Source of the DNA: Armatimonas rosea
Lineage (GTDB): Bacteria > Armatimonadota > Armatimonadia > Armatimonadales > Armatimonadaceae
DNA length: 64,000 nt
Reading direction: 5' to 3'
Assembly: GCF_014202505.1 (NCBI RefSeq)
Contig: NZ_JACHGW010000001.1
Span: 1,054,001 to 1,118,000 of the forward strand
Shown here: piece after piece, positions 33,084 through 42,094 of the stretch
Layout: each line of letters begins with the position of its first letter
Numbering within the stretch: the stretch's first letter is position 1
Notes under the pieces: generated by a model
The model's database searches: none
What the model saw: the letters and a program-made list of their open reading frames with translations, nothing else
Told to the model about the DNA's origin: nothing
Program-made: the position numbers and the translations under genes

Positions 33084-33092
33084 GCGTAAGCG

Positions 33093-33683
33093 ATGCAGAA
33101 ACCACAGCCAAAGGATGTAAAGAAGCCGACCCTCTCGCGGGCCAACCTAGCGAAGACGGCGCAGTTTACCATCACGACCGTCATGGCACCCAAGAGCGGC
33201 CCGAAGGACACACAAGTCTTTCAGGTAGCGGTCAGCGGCCCGAAGGCGCGTCTGGACTATAAAGACAAGGCTCTCGGTGAGGTCTGCTATATGGTCAATG
33301 AGAAGGGGACATTCTTCTACCTGCCTGTCAACAAGGCGGCTCAGAAGATGAACCTGAAGATCGAGGACGGCCTCAAGACGGTCTTCTCACAGGCGAGTGA
33401 GGTTCTGGCAGGAGCACAGAAGACCGGCAAGGCGACCGTCGCGGGGATCGCTTGTGATATCTACACCAATCCACGCACGGGCTCGGTGGTGTATCTGGGG
33501 ACAACACCCGGCTTTACGGTTCCGGTGAAGCTAGAGATCAAGAACGCGGGGGGAATGCAGACCATGCAGGCCTCCAATATCAAACTCAATGGGAATATCC
33601 CGGCGGCGCTCTTTGCGCTTCCGGCGGGCACACAGATTATCGAAGGGCAGGGGGGAGCATCTGGGCTTCCCGGGTCCCGGTAA
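33093..33683 (+). CDS. LolA-like outer-layer protein, no signal peptide
   Basis: The 196-residue product resembles LolA/LppX-fold lipid-binding proteins: strands VFQVAVSGPKARLDYK, YMVNEKGTFFYLP and a C-terminal segment ending PAALFALPAGTQI. Family members are normally exported, but this frame has no signal peptide and an in-frame TAA lies two codons upstream. A start or frame problem is possible. A TAAAAT hexamer lies inside the preceding gene. Two other LolA-like genes (40973, 60485) lie in the window. Confidence 0.6.
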   Translation: MQKPQPKDVKKPTLSRANLAKTAQFTITTVMAPKSGPKDTQVFQVAVSGPKARLDYKDKALGEVCYMVNEKGTFFYLPVNKAAQKMNLKIEDGLKTVFSQASEVLAGAQKTGKATVAGIACDIYTNPRTGSVVYLGTTPGFTVPVKLEIKNAGGMQTMQASNIKLNGNIPAALFALPAGTQIIEGQGGASGLPGSR

Positions 33684-33707
33684 AAGAAAGCTAAGAGTGA
33701 GGATAGT

Positions 33708-35543
33708 ATGCAGAGCAAGGCATTAGGCACACTTCTGGCCACCCTCGGTGTGGCAGCGATCTCCTGGGCACAGCAAGTGCCCTTCCAGGTTGCGGGGCCC
33801 CAGAACGGGGCGACCGTACGGGAGACCGTCAAGATTCGCATCCCGCGGATGAGCCTAGAGGGGGTTAAGTACCTCTCTCTGGGAGTCGATGGCAAGTTCC
33901 GCGCGGGCGTGATGGTTCCCGCGCCGGGCCAGAAGGTCGAGACCGACCTGATCCAGATGGACAAGGCGGGCATGATGGTCACGCTGCTCTGGAACACCAA
34001 GGCCAAGGTCAAGGACGAGTCCTCGCAGCAGGTCTTCGATGGGGTCGATGATGGTCCGCACACGCTGGAGCTGATCGCCTACGATGCGAGCAATAAGAAG
34101 CTGGGCAAACAGACCCTCACCCTGACCGTGAATAACCGGGGCGACCTGCGCATGCCCGCCGATGGGATCGCGCTGGCCTACCGCTTCGCCGTGGGAGAGC
34201 AGAGCCAGTACAAGCAGCGCACCGATCTGGAGTATGTCAACGATGTCAAGACTCCCGAGAACACGATTGTTACCCAGCGCCGCAGTGGCTACTACTCCCA
34301 GGGACGTGGGCAGGGTGGCTTTAGTGGCGGCGGCGGCGGTCTCGATGGCGGTGAGGGCGGCTTCCCCGGCAGTGGCAAGGGCGGCGGGATGTCCGGCAGC
34401 GGGATGCCCGGCGGCATGATGGGCAGCGGCGGCATGCAGGGGCGGCGCGGTGGCGGCTCCGGTAGCCTCGGGATGCCCGGTGGTGGGATGTCCGGTAGCG
34501 GAATGCCCGGTGGAATGATGCCCGGCGGTGGCAGTGGAATGCCCGGTGGGATGATGCCGGGCGGGATGATGGGTGGTGGAATGCCCGGCGGCATGATGGG
34601 CGGCGGCGGTGGAAGCAACCCCTTCGACAACATGCCTGTCGGTGCCTACCGAATCCCGGTGCAGACAGTCAAGGCCAACTATATCCGCACCACCGAGGAT
34701 CGCATCAACGCCAGTGACTTCTTTATCCGCGATAAGGTACAAGATGGCACGATTGTCTCCCCCGCAGGAGGCGCGGCTCGTCTGCAAGATATCTACGACT
34801 TCAAGTCCCGCTACCGCACCGTGGCCTCGTCTGGGAAGGTGCTGGACCATGGAATCGCCAATGGAGCACGGCCCGGTGCCTATGTTGCCCTACCGATGAT
34901 CGAGCTGGGGGGCAAGCGCCGGATCGGCCAGAAGTGGACCACGATGGCTCCCATTCTCCTGGAGTGGGCCACCCTCGATACCCCGACTCAGGTTCCTTGT
35001 ACCAACGTGCTTGAGGGCCTAGAGTGGGAGAGCGGCTACCAGTGTGCCAAGATCCACCAGACCTACAACGCCAAGGCGAATGTCCAGATCTTTGGTGGCG
35101 CAGGCAAGATCCAGGGCGCTAAGATCAAGATGGACCGGATCATCTGGTTCAGCTACAAGGCCGGTAAGATCATCAAGACCGAGACGGTCACCGAGGTCGA
35201 GGGCGATACCCCCTCCGATATCCTCAGCGCCATGGTTCCGCAGGCCGGTGTCGGCGGCGGCATGGGCGGCGGGATGATGGGCGGCGGTGGCCTGGATGGC
35301 GAAGGCATGGGCGGCATGATGATGGGCAGCGGCTTCCCCGGTGGCGGCGGTAAGGGCGGCGGCATGATGCCCGGTGGGATGATGCCCGGCGGCGGTGGCG
35401 ATGCCAGCGGCTTCGGTGGCATGCAGGGCGGACAGCAGATGGAGGCCCCCAAGGTCCCCGCGAAGTTCCGCTCCACCACGGTCGTTGAGCTGGTGGTCGC
35501 ACCCCCCGTGGTGAAGACTGCCTCCGCGACAACCACGAAGTAA
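33708..35543 (+). CDS. Secreted Gly/Met-rich protein
   Basis: The 611-residue protein has a signal peptide ending SWAQQ and an N-terminal Ig-like segment (about 25-145). It has two low-complexity regions of Gly, Met, Ser and Pro (about 205-305 and 510-580; repeated GGMM, GMPGG and GGGM). A conserved-looking beta domain lies between them. GAGGATAGT precedes the ATG. Such tracts may be disordered linkers or bind metals; nothing proves this. A terminator follows the gene. Confidence 0.75.
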   Translation: MQSKALGTLLATLGVAAISWAQQVPFQVAGPQNGATVRETVKIRIPRMSLEGVKYLSLGVDGKFRAGVMVPAPGQKVETDLIQMDKAGMMVTLLWNTKAKVKDESSQQVFDGVDDGPHTLELIAYDASNKKLGKQTLTLTVNNRGDLRMPADGIALAYRFAVGEQSQYKQRTDLEYVNDVKTPENTIVTQRRSGYYSQGRGQGGFSGGGGGLDGGEGGFPGSGKGGGMSGSGMPGGMMGSGGMQGRRGGGSGSLGMPGGGMSGSGMPGGMMPGGGSGMPGGMMPGGMMGGGMPGGMMGGGGGSNPFDNMPVGAYRIPVQTVKANYIRTTEDRINASDFFIRDKVQDGTIVSPAGGAARLQDIYDFKSRYRTVASSGKVLDHGIANGARPGAYVALPMIELGGKRRIGQKWTTMAPILLEWATLDTPTQVPCTNVLEGLEWESGYQCAKIHQTYNAKANVQIFGGAGKIQGAKIKMDRIIWFSYKAGKIIKTETVTEVEGDTPSDILSAMVPQAGVGGGMGGGMMGGGGLDGEGMGGMMMGSGFPGGGGKGGGMMPGGMMPGGGGDASGFGGMQGGQQMEAPKVPAKFRSTTVVELVVAPPVVKTASATTTK

Positions 35544-35565
35544 GTCACGGAAAGCAACCAACCCC

Positions 35566-35595
35566 GACCCCCCTGAGCTCTCAGGGGGGTCTTTT
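35566..35595 (+). terminator. Rho-independent terminator
   Basis: GACCCCCCTGAG pairs with CTCAGGGGGGTC in a near-perfect hairpin, followed by TTTTC. It lies directly after the Gly/Met-rich gene. Confidence 0.85.
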
Positions 35596-35611
35596 CATTG
35601 AGGAAAACAAT

Positions 35612-36514
35612 ATGCTTGAACCAACCCTCGCCGAGCGCCTTGGCTACAAGGCCACGGATAGGCTGCTGCTGATCCATGCTGATGATGTGGGGATGTGCCA
35701 CTCGGTCAATGCCGCCACCACCGATGCCATGGAGCGTGGGGTCGTGACCTGCGCCAGCATCATGGTGCCCTGCCCCTGGTTCCCCGAGATTGCCGCCTAC
35801 TGCCGTGAGCACCCTGAGAAAGACTTTGGGCTCCACTTGACCCTCACCAGCGAGTGGAAGTACTACCGCTGGAAGCCCCTGACCGCCGCCAAAGAGACCC
35901 CAGGGCTCCTCGACAAAGAGGGCTTTATCCACCGCGACGAAGGCGATACCGCGCGCCATGCCAGCGCCGCTGAGGTGGAGAAAGAGATTCGGGCACAGAT
36001 CGCACGCGCCCGTGAGTTTGGGCTCAAGCCCACCCATATCGACTCGCACATGGGGACCCTCTTTGCCGGGGTGTTCTATCCCACCTACACCAAGGTGGGC
36101 CGGGAGACGGGCCTCATGCCCATGGTTCTCTACCCCACTCCCGAGCGGATCGCTCAGGCAAAGAACGAGTTTGGCCAGCGCGACCCGCTGGGCTCTTACC
36201 AGCAGCTCAAAAAACAAAACTTTGTCTTCCTGGACTACCTCAAAGAAGGTGCCGAGGGGAGCACGTTAGAGGCGCGACGCAAGCACTACTACGATGCCCT
36301 ACGTGCCCTCAAGCCCGGGGTGACGGAGTTCATTGTTCACCTGAGCCTCGATGATGCGGAGATTCGGCACATCACGGGCAACTGGGAGGCGCGCTGGAAC
36401 GAGTACCAGCTCATGACCGACCCTCGCACCCGGGAGCTGATCGACTCACTGGGGATCAAGCTGATCGGCTACCGTGAGCTCAGCAAGCTCGCCTTCAAGC
36501 CCGTGGCCGCGTAA
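35612..36514 (+). CDS. ChbG/HpnK (YdjC)-family carbohydrate deacetylase
   Basis: The 300-residue protein shows family motifs in order: the metal site IHADDVGMCHSVN, then FGLHLTLT, then THIDSHMGTL, and a C-terminal FIVHLSLDDAE. Members remove acetyl groups from N-acetylated sugars such as chitobiose derivatives. A GAGGAAAACAAT site fits the ATG. It is followed by tatC and nagA, so a link to amino-sugar use is plausible but not shown. Confidence 0.88.
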   Translation: MLEPTLAERLGYKATDRLLLIHADDVGMCHSVNAATTDAMERGVVTCASIMVPCPWFPEIAAYCREHPEKDFGLHLTLTSEWKYYRWKPLTAAKETPGLLDKEGFIHRDEGDTARHASAAEVEKEIRAQIARAREFGLKPTHIDSHMGTLFAGVFYPTYTKVGRETGLMPMVLYPTPERIAQAKNEFGQRDPLGSYQQLKKQNFVFLDYLKEGAEGSTLEARRKHYYDALRALKPGVTEFIVHLSLDDAEIRHITGNWEARWNEYQLMTDPRTRELIDSLGIKLIGYRELSKLAFKPVAA

Positions 36515-36540
36515 AATTTTAGGGGCGTTTTTTTCACCGA

Positions 36541-36546
36541 TATAAT
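36541..36546 (+). promoter_or_regulatory. -10 element before tatC
   Basis: TATAAT lies 10 nt before the ATG at 36557. The ATG at 36545 overlaps the hexamer itself, so the transcript cannot include it. The second ATG is therefore the better start. Confidence 0.55.
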
Positions 36547-36556
36547 GAAACTTGTT

Positions 36557-37678
36557 ATGGCACTTATCGGAAAAAAGAAAAATGTCCCTGAAGATGGCCA
36601 GATGGAGCTTGTCGAGCACCTGGCAGAGCTACGCACGCGGATCTTCCGCTCGCTCCTCTATCTGATCGTGGGAATGGTGGTCACCTACAACTTCTTCAAG
36701 CCGCTCTACCGGATCATCAACGACCCCCTGACTCGTGCGCTGGTGCAGCATGGGGTGTCCGGGACCATCAAGTTTGATTCCGTCCAGGATGCCTTCTTCC
36801 TGAAGCTTCAGGTCAGCTTTATCGCGGGGCTGGCTATCGCCTTGCCTCTGCTCGTCATGGAGCTCTGGGGCTTCATCAAGCCGGCCCTCACCCCCAAGGA
36901 GCGCGAGCCGGTGAAGTTCCTGGCACCGTTCTCGGTCCTGCTCTTTCTGGCGGGTGTTGGGACGGGCTACGCGGTCCTGCCCCTAGCCTACGACTGGATG
37001 GTGGGCTACCTGGGAGATGTCCCGGATGCCCAGCTCCTCCAAGATGCCGCAAAGTACTTGCTGCTCTCGGTCAAGATCATCCTGGCCTTTGGGATCGCCT
37101 TCCAGCTCCCCGTGGTGCTACTCTTCTTGGCCCGTGTCGGGATCCTGACCTCCAAGCTGATGGTGGCCTACTGGCGCCACGCCGTGGTGGTTCTGGCTGC
37201 CCTGGCCGCGATCTTTGTGCCCTCCAACGACCCGATCACCATGGTGATGATGGCCGTCCCGATGGCCGGTCTGTACCTGCTCTCGATCAGCCTGGTGAAG
37301 GCCTTTGAGCCGCGGGAAGATGGAACGCAGAACAAGCCGCTGCTGACCATGATCCTGGTCTCTCTGGCTCCTGCGATCATGCTGGGGGCTGTGAGCTACT
37401 GGATCGTGCGCCAGCGTGCGGTGCCGATCCAAAAGCCGGGTATGATCCTGCCCACTGCGACCTCCGCGCCGACAGTCAGCCCCGATATCGAGAAGCGCCT
37501 GGCCGCGCTGGAGGAGAAAGTCACCCAGCAGGCCGAGGAGCTCGCGGCCCTGAAGGCGGCACTGGAGCAGAAGACTGCCACGCCGTCACCCGTGCCCCAG
37601 GCAACCCCCGCACCAACCGCGGAGCCAAGTGCAACCCCCAACCCGGTGACTCCCAACATGCCCCAGGATGGCCGCTAG
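36557..37678 (+). CDS. tatC: Sec-independent translocase TatC with long C-terminal tail
   Basis: The protein has the TatC signature EHLAELRTRIFRSL near residue 20 and six membrane helices (about 30-260), including FIKPALTPKERE. Tat exports folded, often cofactor-bearing, proteins with TatA/B. Beyond the usual end it has an extra helix, a coiled coil (EKRLAALEEKVTQQAEELAALKAAL-like, about 300-330) and a Pro/Thr/Ala-rich tail. Its TAG overlaps the GTG of nagA (TAGTG). Confidence 0.92.
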   Translation: MALIGKKKNVPEDGQMELVEHLAELRTRIFRSLLYLIVGMVVTYNFFKPLYRIINDPLTRALVQHGVSGTIKFDSVQDAFFLKLQVSFIAGLAIALPLLVMELWGFIKPALTPKEREPVKFLAPFSVLLFLAGVGTGYAVLPLAYDWMVGYLGDVPDAQLLQDAAKYLLLSVKIILAFGIAFQLPVVLLFLARVGILTSKLMVAYWRHAVVVLAALAAIFVPSNDPITMVMMAVPMAGLYLLSISLVKAFEPREDGTQNKPLLTMILVSLAPAIMLGAVSYWIVRQRAVPIQKPGMILPTATSAPTVSPDIEKRLAALEEKVTQQAEELAALKAALEQKTATPSPVPQATPAPTAEPSATPNPVTPNMPQDGR

Positions 37679-38787
37679 TGGAGCTGCGTAATGTTCGCAT
37701 CGTGACACCCGAGCGGGTGATCGAGAACGGGACGCTCACGCTGGAGGCGGGGCGCATCCAGGCGATCACCGAGACCGCAGGGACACCATCCGGGCGGACC
37801 GTGCTTCCTGGCTTTATCGACCTGCACATTCATGGCGGCGGTGGCGCGGACACGATGAACGCGACCCCGGAGGCGCTGGCGACGATCTGTAAGACGCACG
37901 CGGCGCACGGTACGACCCGCCTGCTCGCCACGACGATCACCCAGAGTGACGCGGCGATCACGGCGGCGCTTGCCAATGCGGCGGCCTCCCCCGAGCCCCT
38001 GCTGGCGGGCATTCACTTGGAGGGGCCGTACATCAGCCCCAACAAGCCCGGTGCGCAGCCCAAGGAGTTTGTGCGCCCCTACGACGAGGCGGAGTTTGCG
38101 GGCTGGCTGGCGGCGGCTCAGGGGAAGCTGCGGCAGATCACGCTCGCGCCCGAGCAGCCCGGCGGCGACGCGCTGATCGCGGCGTGCAATGCGGCGGGGA
38201 TCGTGGTCTCGCTGGGGCACACGGATATCACGGCGGAGCAGACTCGGCGCGCACTGGCCCTGGGAGCGCGGCAGGCGACCCACCTCTTCAACGCGATGAG
38301 CGGGATTCACCACCGCAACCCTGGCCCGATTCCCGTCTTCCTCACCGATCCCCGTGCCCGTGTCGAGGTGATCGCCGATGGGCACCATGTCGCGCCCGAG
38401 GTGATCGCCATGACCTACGCTGCGGTCGGCCCGAAGCGCTTTATCGCGATCACCGATGCGATGGAGGGCGCGGGCAAGGGCGATGGGGTCTACGGCCTCG
38501 GGGGGCATGAGGTGACCGTGGTCAATGGCAAGGCTACCCTCGCCGATGGAACGCTGGCGGGCTCGCTGCTCTTGATGGACCAGGCCGCCCGCAATCTTCG
38601 CGCGTGGTGCGCCCTTGGCTGGCAAGAAATCGCCCAAGTCACCGCCACCAACGCCGCCGATCAGCAAGGCTGGCTCGACACCGGGCGTCTCGTTGAGGGC
38701 TGCGTCGCGGATTTGGTGGTCGTGGACGATGGCCTCACGGTGCAAGCAACCTATGTGGCCGGAGAGTGCGTCTACTCCGCCGCGTAG
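37678..38787 (+). CDS. nagA: N-acetylglucosamine-6-phosphate deacetylase
   Basis: The 369-residue amidohydrolase carries all NagA landmarks: DLHIHGGGG, HLEGPYIS, LGHTDI, THLFNAMSG, ADGHHVAPE and ITDAMEGAG. It removes acetate from GlcNAc-6-phosphate in amino-sugar recycling. The GTG start overlaps the tatC stop, so it is translationally coupled. The last 16 bases overlap the convergent ATP-grasp gene. Confidence 0.95.
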   Translation: MELRNVRIVTPERVIENGTLTLEAGRIQAITETAGTPSGRTVLPGFIDLHIHGGGGADTMNATPEALATICKTHAAHGTTRLLATTITQSDAAITAALANAAASPEPLLAGIHLEGPYISPNKPGAQPKEFVRPYDEAEFAGWLAAAQGKLRQITLAPEQPGGDALIAACNAAGIVVSLGHTDITAEQTRRALALGARQATHLFNAMSGIHHRNPGPIPVFLTDPRARVEVIADGHHVAPEVIAMTYAAVGPKRFIAITDAMEGAGKGDGVYGLGGHEVTVVNGKATLADGTLAGSLLLMDQAARNLRAWCALGWQEIAQVTATNAADQQGWLDTGRLVEGCVADLVVVDDGLTVQATYVAGECVYSAA

Positions 38788-39572
38788 GGGGCAACGGCGC
38801 GCACGATAACCTCAGGGTCGCAGGCGTAGAGCCCGGCGGTGCCAAAGGTGTTGAGCTCTAGCACGAAGTAGCCCTCCGCGGTCTCGGCGATATCCACCAC
38901 AAAGACATCGGTGGGGCGCCATGGGTGCGCTGCCACGGCTCGCGCGACTGCCCAGGCACCATCGGGGGCACCGCGCTCTAGCACCAGGCTCTCCCCCAGC
39001 TTGTACTGCGACGCCGCGACTACCTGCTCGCCGACAATCACGAAGCGCCACTCCCCGAAAATCTCATGGGGAGGCGCGACGAGCAATAAAAACTCCTCGG
39101 GAAGCTCGGGCCAGCGCCGGTGGCGTGAGAAGTGCGCGTCTTGCAGGCTCGCTCCCGGCTCCAGCAAGAGCCCCGAGAGCAGCTTCCCCCCAGCCGCGGG
39201 CTTGAGAAACACCGGCTCGGTGCGGGGGCGCGTCAGAAACTCCCCATAGGTCACCCACTGCGCCCCCGCGTTGAGCGCCAGCGCACCGTAGGCCGGGAGC
39301 CAGTGCCGCGCCTCCAGCCGCTCAGAGCGAAACGCGCCCGGACGAAGCGGCCAGTGCGCGTGCGCCCAAATCGCAAAGCCCACAGAGCCGGTGAGGAGCA
39401 GCGGCCGCCCCGAGTCAAAGTAGGGGATCGCCTCAGGCGCAAGGTGCCCCTTGGCGGGATCGAAGTGTGTCTCAATAACCTCGTGCCCACAGGAGCGGAT
39501 CACGTCCACGAGCGGCTCGCCCGTCAGCCCCAGGTTGCGTGCGGGCTGCTGATCGACAATCCAGAGTGCCAT
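38772..39572 (-). CDS. ATP-grasp-like protein
   Basis: The 266-residue product has late-domain ATP-grasp features: FLKPAAGGKLLSG, a strand EWRFVIVGEQVVAASQY, and FVVDIAETAEGYFVLELNTF, with the metal-ligating E and N. It resembles the DUF4343-type ligase subgroup. Substrate unknown. TATACC, a weak -10, lies 7 nt before the ATG. The 3' end overlaps nagA tail to tail. Confidence 0.75.
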   Translation of the reverse strand: MALWIVDQQPARNLGLTGEPLVDVIRSCGHEVIETHFDPAKGHLAPEAIPYFDSGRPLLLTGSVGFAIWAHAHWPLRPGAFRSERLEARHWLPAYGALALNAGAQWVTYGEFLTRPRTEPVFLKPAAGGKLLSGLLLEPGASLQDAHFSRHRRWPELPEEFLLLVAPPHEIFGEWRFVIVGEQVVAASQYKLGESLVLERGAPDGAWAVARAVAAHPWRPTDVFVVDIAETAEGYFVLELNTFGTAGLYACDPEVIVRAVAPYAAE

Positions 39573-39640
39573 GCTCTAGGGTATACCATAGGTCAGTACT
39601 CCGCTGTCTTTCGTCATCTCTCCGCCTTCGCACGGCTCAG

Positions 39641-39691
39641 GCACCTCTCTTCCCATCATGGCTCGTGCCTCGCCGGGAAGAGAGGAGGCGC
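39641..39691. repeat. Intergenic hairpin upstream of the aminotransferase gene
   Basis: CCTCTCTTCCC pairs with GGGAAGAGAGG around about 20 nt. The GGGAAGAGAGG arm is close to the GGGGAAGAGAGGGG of repeat family B. It lies about 35 nt before the aminotransferase start. The whole gap 39573-39724 has no gene. Confidence 0.55.
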
Positions 39692-39724
39692 TCTAAGGCG
39701 CGGGGAGATGGTAAAACAAAAGGC

Positions 39725-40945
39725 ATGACCCCCGGCCCTAAATCCCGCGCTCTGGCGGCAACGCTCCGCCAGTTTGAGTCTCCCAACGTGACGTTCCTCG
39801 CCGACGATGGCAGCTTTCCGATCTTCTGGGAGGAGGCGCACGGCTGCACGGTCACCGATGCCGACGGCCAAGCGTACCTCGACCTCACGGCGGCGTTTGG
39901 GGTGGCCAGTGTCGGGCACACCAACCCGGCGGTGGCGGCGGCGATTGCGGCGCAGGCGCAGAAGCTCATCCATGGCATGGGCGATGTCCACCCCAGCCGC
40001 GTGAAAGTGGCGCTGGCGCAGAAGCTGAGCGCACTGACACCGGGCGATCTGGGCGGGGCGCTGCTGGGGACATCGGGGGGCGATGCGGTGGAGGCGGCGC
40101 TCAAGACCGCACGGGTCTTTACGGGCAAGCCGGGAGTCGTGGCGTTCACGGGGGGCTACCACGGGCTCAATCTTGGGGCGCTGGCGGTGACCTGGCGCGC
40201 GGACTTTCGGGAGCCGTTTGCCGGACAGATCGCGCCCTTTGCGGTGCACAAGCCCTATGGGGAGTTTCTGACGGAACTGCCCGACGGTGTGGGGGCGGTG
40301 CTGGTCGAGGCGATCCAGGGGCGGGGCGGGATTGTCGTCCCGCCGCCGGGCTGGCTGGAGTCGCTCAAGGCGCTCTGTGAAAAGAGCGGTGCAGTGCTCA
40401 TTCTCGACGAGATCTTCACCGGCTGGGGGCGCACCGGCGACTGGTTTGCCTGTGAGCACGAGGGGGTCGTGCCGGACATTCTCTGCGTGGGCAAAGCACT
40501 GGGCGGGGGCCTGCCGATCTCCGCCTGCCTCGCTCGGCCCGACGTCATGGCGGCCTGGGGGGTCTCGACCGGTGAGGCACTGCACACATCGACGTTTCTC
40601 GGAAACCCGCTCTGCTGCGCCGCTGCGCTGGCGTCTTTGGGCGAGCTAGAGCGCCTCGCTGCCCCCGGGCTGGCACGCGAGCGTGGGGCGTTTTTTATCG
40701 AGCAGCTAGAGCGCCTTCAAAGCCAGTTTCCGACCAAGATTCGCGGCGTCCGCGGGCGCGGGCTCATGCTGGGGATTCAGCTCACGAGCGCGTTTGCCGG
40801 CGAGCTCATGGTCCAGCTCCTGCACCGGGGCGTGATTGTCTTGCCAGCAGGCGACGGTGACATTCTAGAGTTTACGCCCCCGCTGGTAATCTCCGAGGAG
40901 GAAATTACCCATGCGGTCACACAATTGAAGCTAGTACTGTCTTAG
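39725..40945 (+). CDS. Class III aminotransferase (PLP-dependent)
   Basis: The 406-residue enzyme contains the cofactor-binding pattern GTSGGDAVEAAL, GGYHGLNLGAL, ILDEIFTGWGRTG, and the Schiff-base Lys in CVGKALGGGLPI. Class III members act on omega-amino groups (ornithine, GABA, diaminobutyrate and others). The start is the ATG at 39725; TAAAAC lies 7 nt upstream, and the longer frame from 39539 is not family-like. Substrate cannot be fixed. Confidence 0.88.
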   Translation: MTPGPKSRALAATLRQFESPNVTFLADDGSFPIFWEEAHGCTVTDADGQAYLDLTAAFGVASVGHTNPAVAAAIAAQAQKLIHGMGDVHPSRVKVALAQKLSALTPGDLGGALLGTSGGDAVEAALKTARVFTGKPGVVAFTGGYHGLNLGALAVTWRADFREPFAGQIAPFAVHKPYGEFLTELPDGVGAVLVEAIQGRGGIVVPPPGWLESLKALCEKSGAVLILDEIFTGWGRTGDWFACEHEGVVPDILCVGKALGGGLPISACLARPDVMAAWGVSTGEALHTSTFLGNPLCCAAALASLGELERLAAPGLARERGAFFIEQLERLQSQFPTKIRGVRGRGLMLGIQLTSAFAGELMVQLLHRGVIVLPAGDGDILEFTPPLVISEEEITHAVTQLKLVLS

Positions 40946-40972
40946 TATCTAGAGAAAGGTTGATTTTTCGTC

Positions 40973-42094
40973 ATGATTCCTATGGTTCCTGCCCTGGTCC
41001 TGGTGGCACAAGCCCCCGATGCGGCCATCCAAAAAATAATCGCGGACACGGCTGCGGCCTACCGCAATGCTTCGTCCCTCGCCCTGACCCTCACCAGTGG
41101 CACGACAACATCGGAGATAACCCTGCTGAAGGCCGGGAAGCTTGCCGCCACCGTTACGACCGGGACCGTGGTCAAGCGCGTGATCGCCGATGGAACAACG
41201 ATCTACAGTGATAGCTCCACGGACAAGGCCAGCAAGTACGTCAAGCAGCCGGGCAATACCCTGCAGCAGGCGGTGAATGCGCTCAGCAGTAGCCGTGGTG
41301 TCGGAGTCGGGCTCCTGCCGATTCTCCTGACCAGCCCTGCGGCCGAGAAGCAGATCATCCCCGGAAAGCCCGAGTCCGTGACCAAGGGGCCCGACGAGAC
41401 ACTCGATGGGGTCGCCTGTGATGTCATCACGGCGGTTATCGGCAACGCCCAGCAGAAGTCGGCCTACCAGTTTGCGATTGGCAAGGGGGATCACTTCCTG
41501 CGCCGGCTGACGATCGGCCCGGCCGGGGGAGCACCCAGCATCACCGAGACCTACAGCAAGATCACGACCACGCCTGAGACAACGGAGGCGACCTTTACCT
41601 ATGTCCCTGCGGCGGGCGCGGTGGCCATGGACCCGCCCAAGGCACCGGCGTACTTCGACGAGCGCCTGAAGGTGGGGGCGGAGCCCTTTAAGCTGGTGGG
41701 CGTGGACCTGGCCGGAAAGCCGGTCTCCTACGCCGACTACAAGGGCAAGGTGCTCCTCGTGGACTTCTGGGCGACCTGGTGTGGCCCGTGTGTCGCGGAG
41801 CTTCCCAATGTGCAGGCCGCCTACGCCAAGTACCACAGCCAGGGCTTTGAGATCCTGGGCATCTCCCTGGACCAGGACACGGCGCGTGCCAAGCTGGAGA
41901 CCTTTATCAAGGACAAGAACATGCCCTGGCGCCAGATCTACGATGGCAAGTACTGGCAGTCCGCCAATGCAGTGGCCTACGGGGTCCGCGCGATTCCCTT
42001 CACGCTGCTCATCGGCAAGGACGGCAAGATCGCAGCCGTGGGCGCACGCGGCGAGGCCCTTGCTCCGGCTATTGAGGCGGCGCTGAAGAAATAA
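40973..42094 (+). CDS. Exported protein with LolA-like and TlpA-like thioredoxin domains
   Basis: The 373-residue protein has a short hydrophobic N-terminus (MIPMVPALVLVAQA), then a LolA-like beta domain (about 15-215). The C-terminal TlpA/ResA-type thioredoxin domain has the active site WATWCGPC and the cis-Pro in RAIPFTLLIG. It is probably periplasmic and reductive. The two-domain fusion is uncommon. The 3' end overlaps murB by 26 bp; a hairpin (42105-42129) may stop transcription of both genes. Confidence 0.82.
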   Translation: MIPMVPALVLVAQAPDAAIQKIIADTAAAYRNASSLALTLTSGTTTSEITLLKAGKLAATVTTGTVVKRVIADGTTIYSDSSTDKASKYVKQPGNTLQQAVNALSSSRGVGVGLLPILLTSPAAEKQIIPGKPESVTKGPDETLDGVACDVITAVIGNAQQKSAYQFAIGKGDHFLRRLTIGPAGGAPSITETYSKITTTPETTEATFTYVPAAGAVAMDPPKAPAYFDERLKVGAEPFKLVGVDLAGKPVSYADYKGKVLLVDFWATWCGPCVAELPNVQAAYAKYHSQGFEILGISLDQDTARAKLETFIKDKNMPWRQIYDGKYWQSANAVAYGVRAIPFTLLIGKDGKIAAVGARGEALAPAIEAALKK

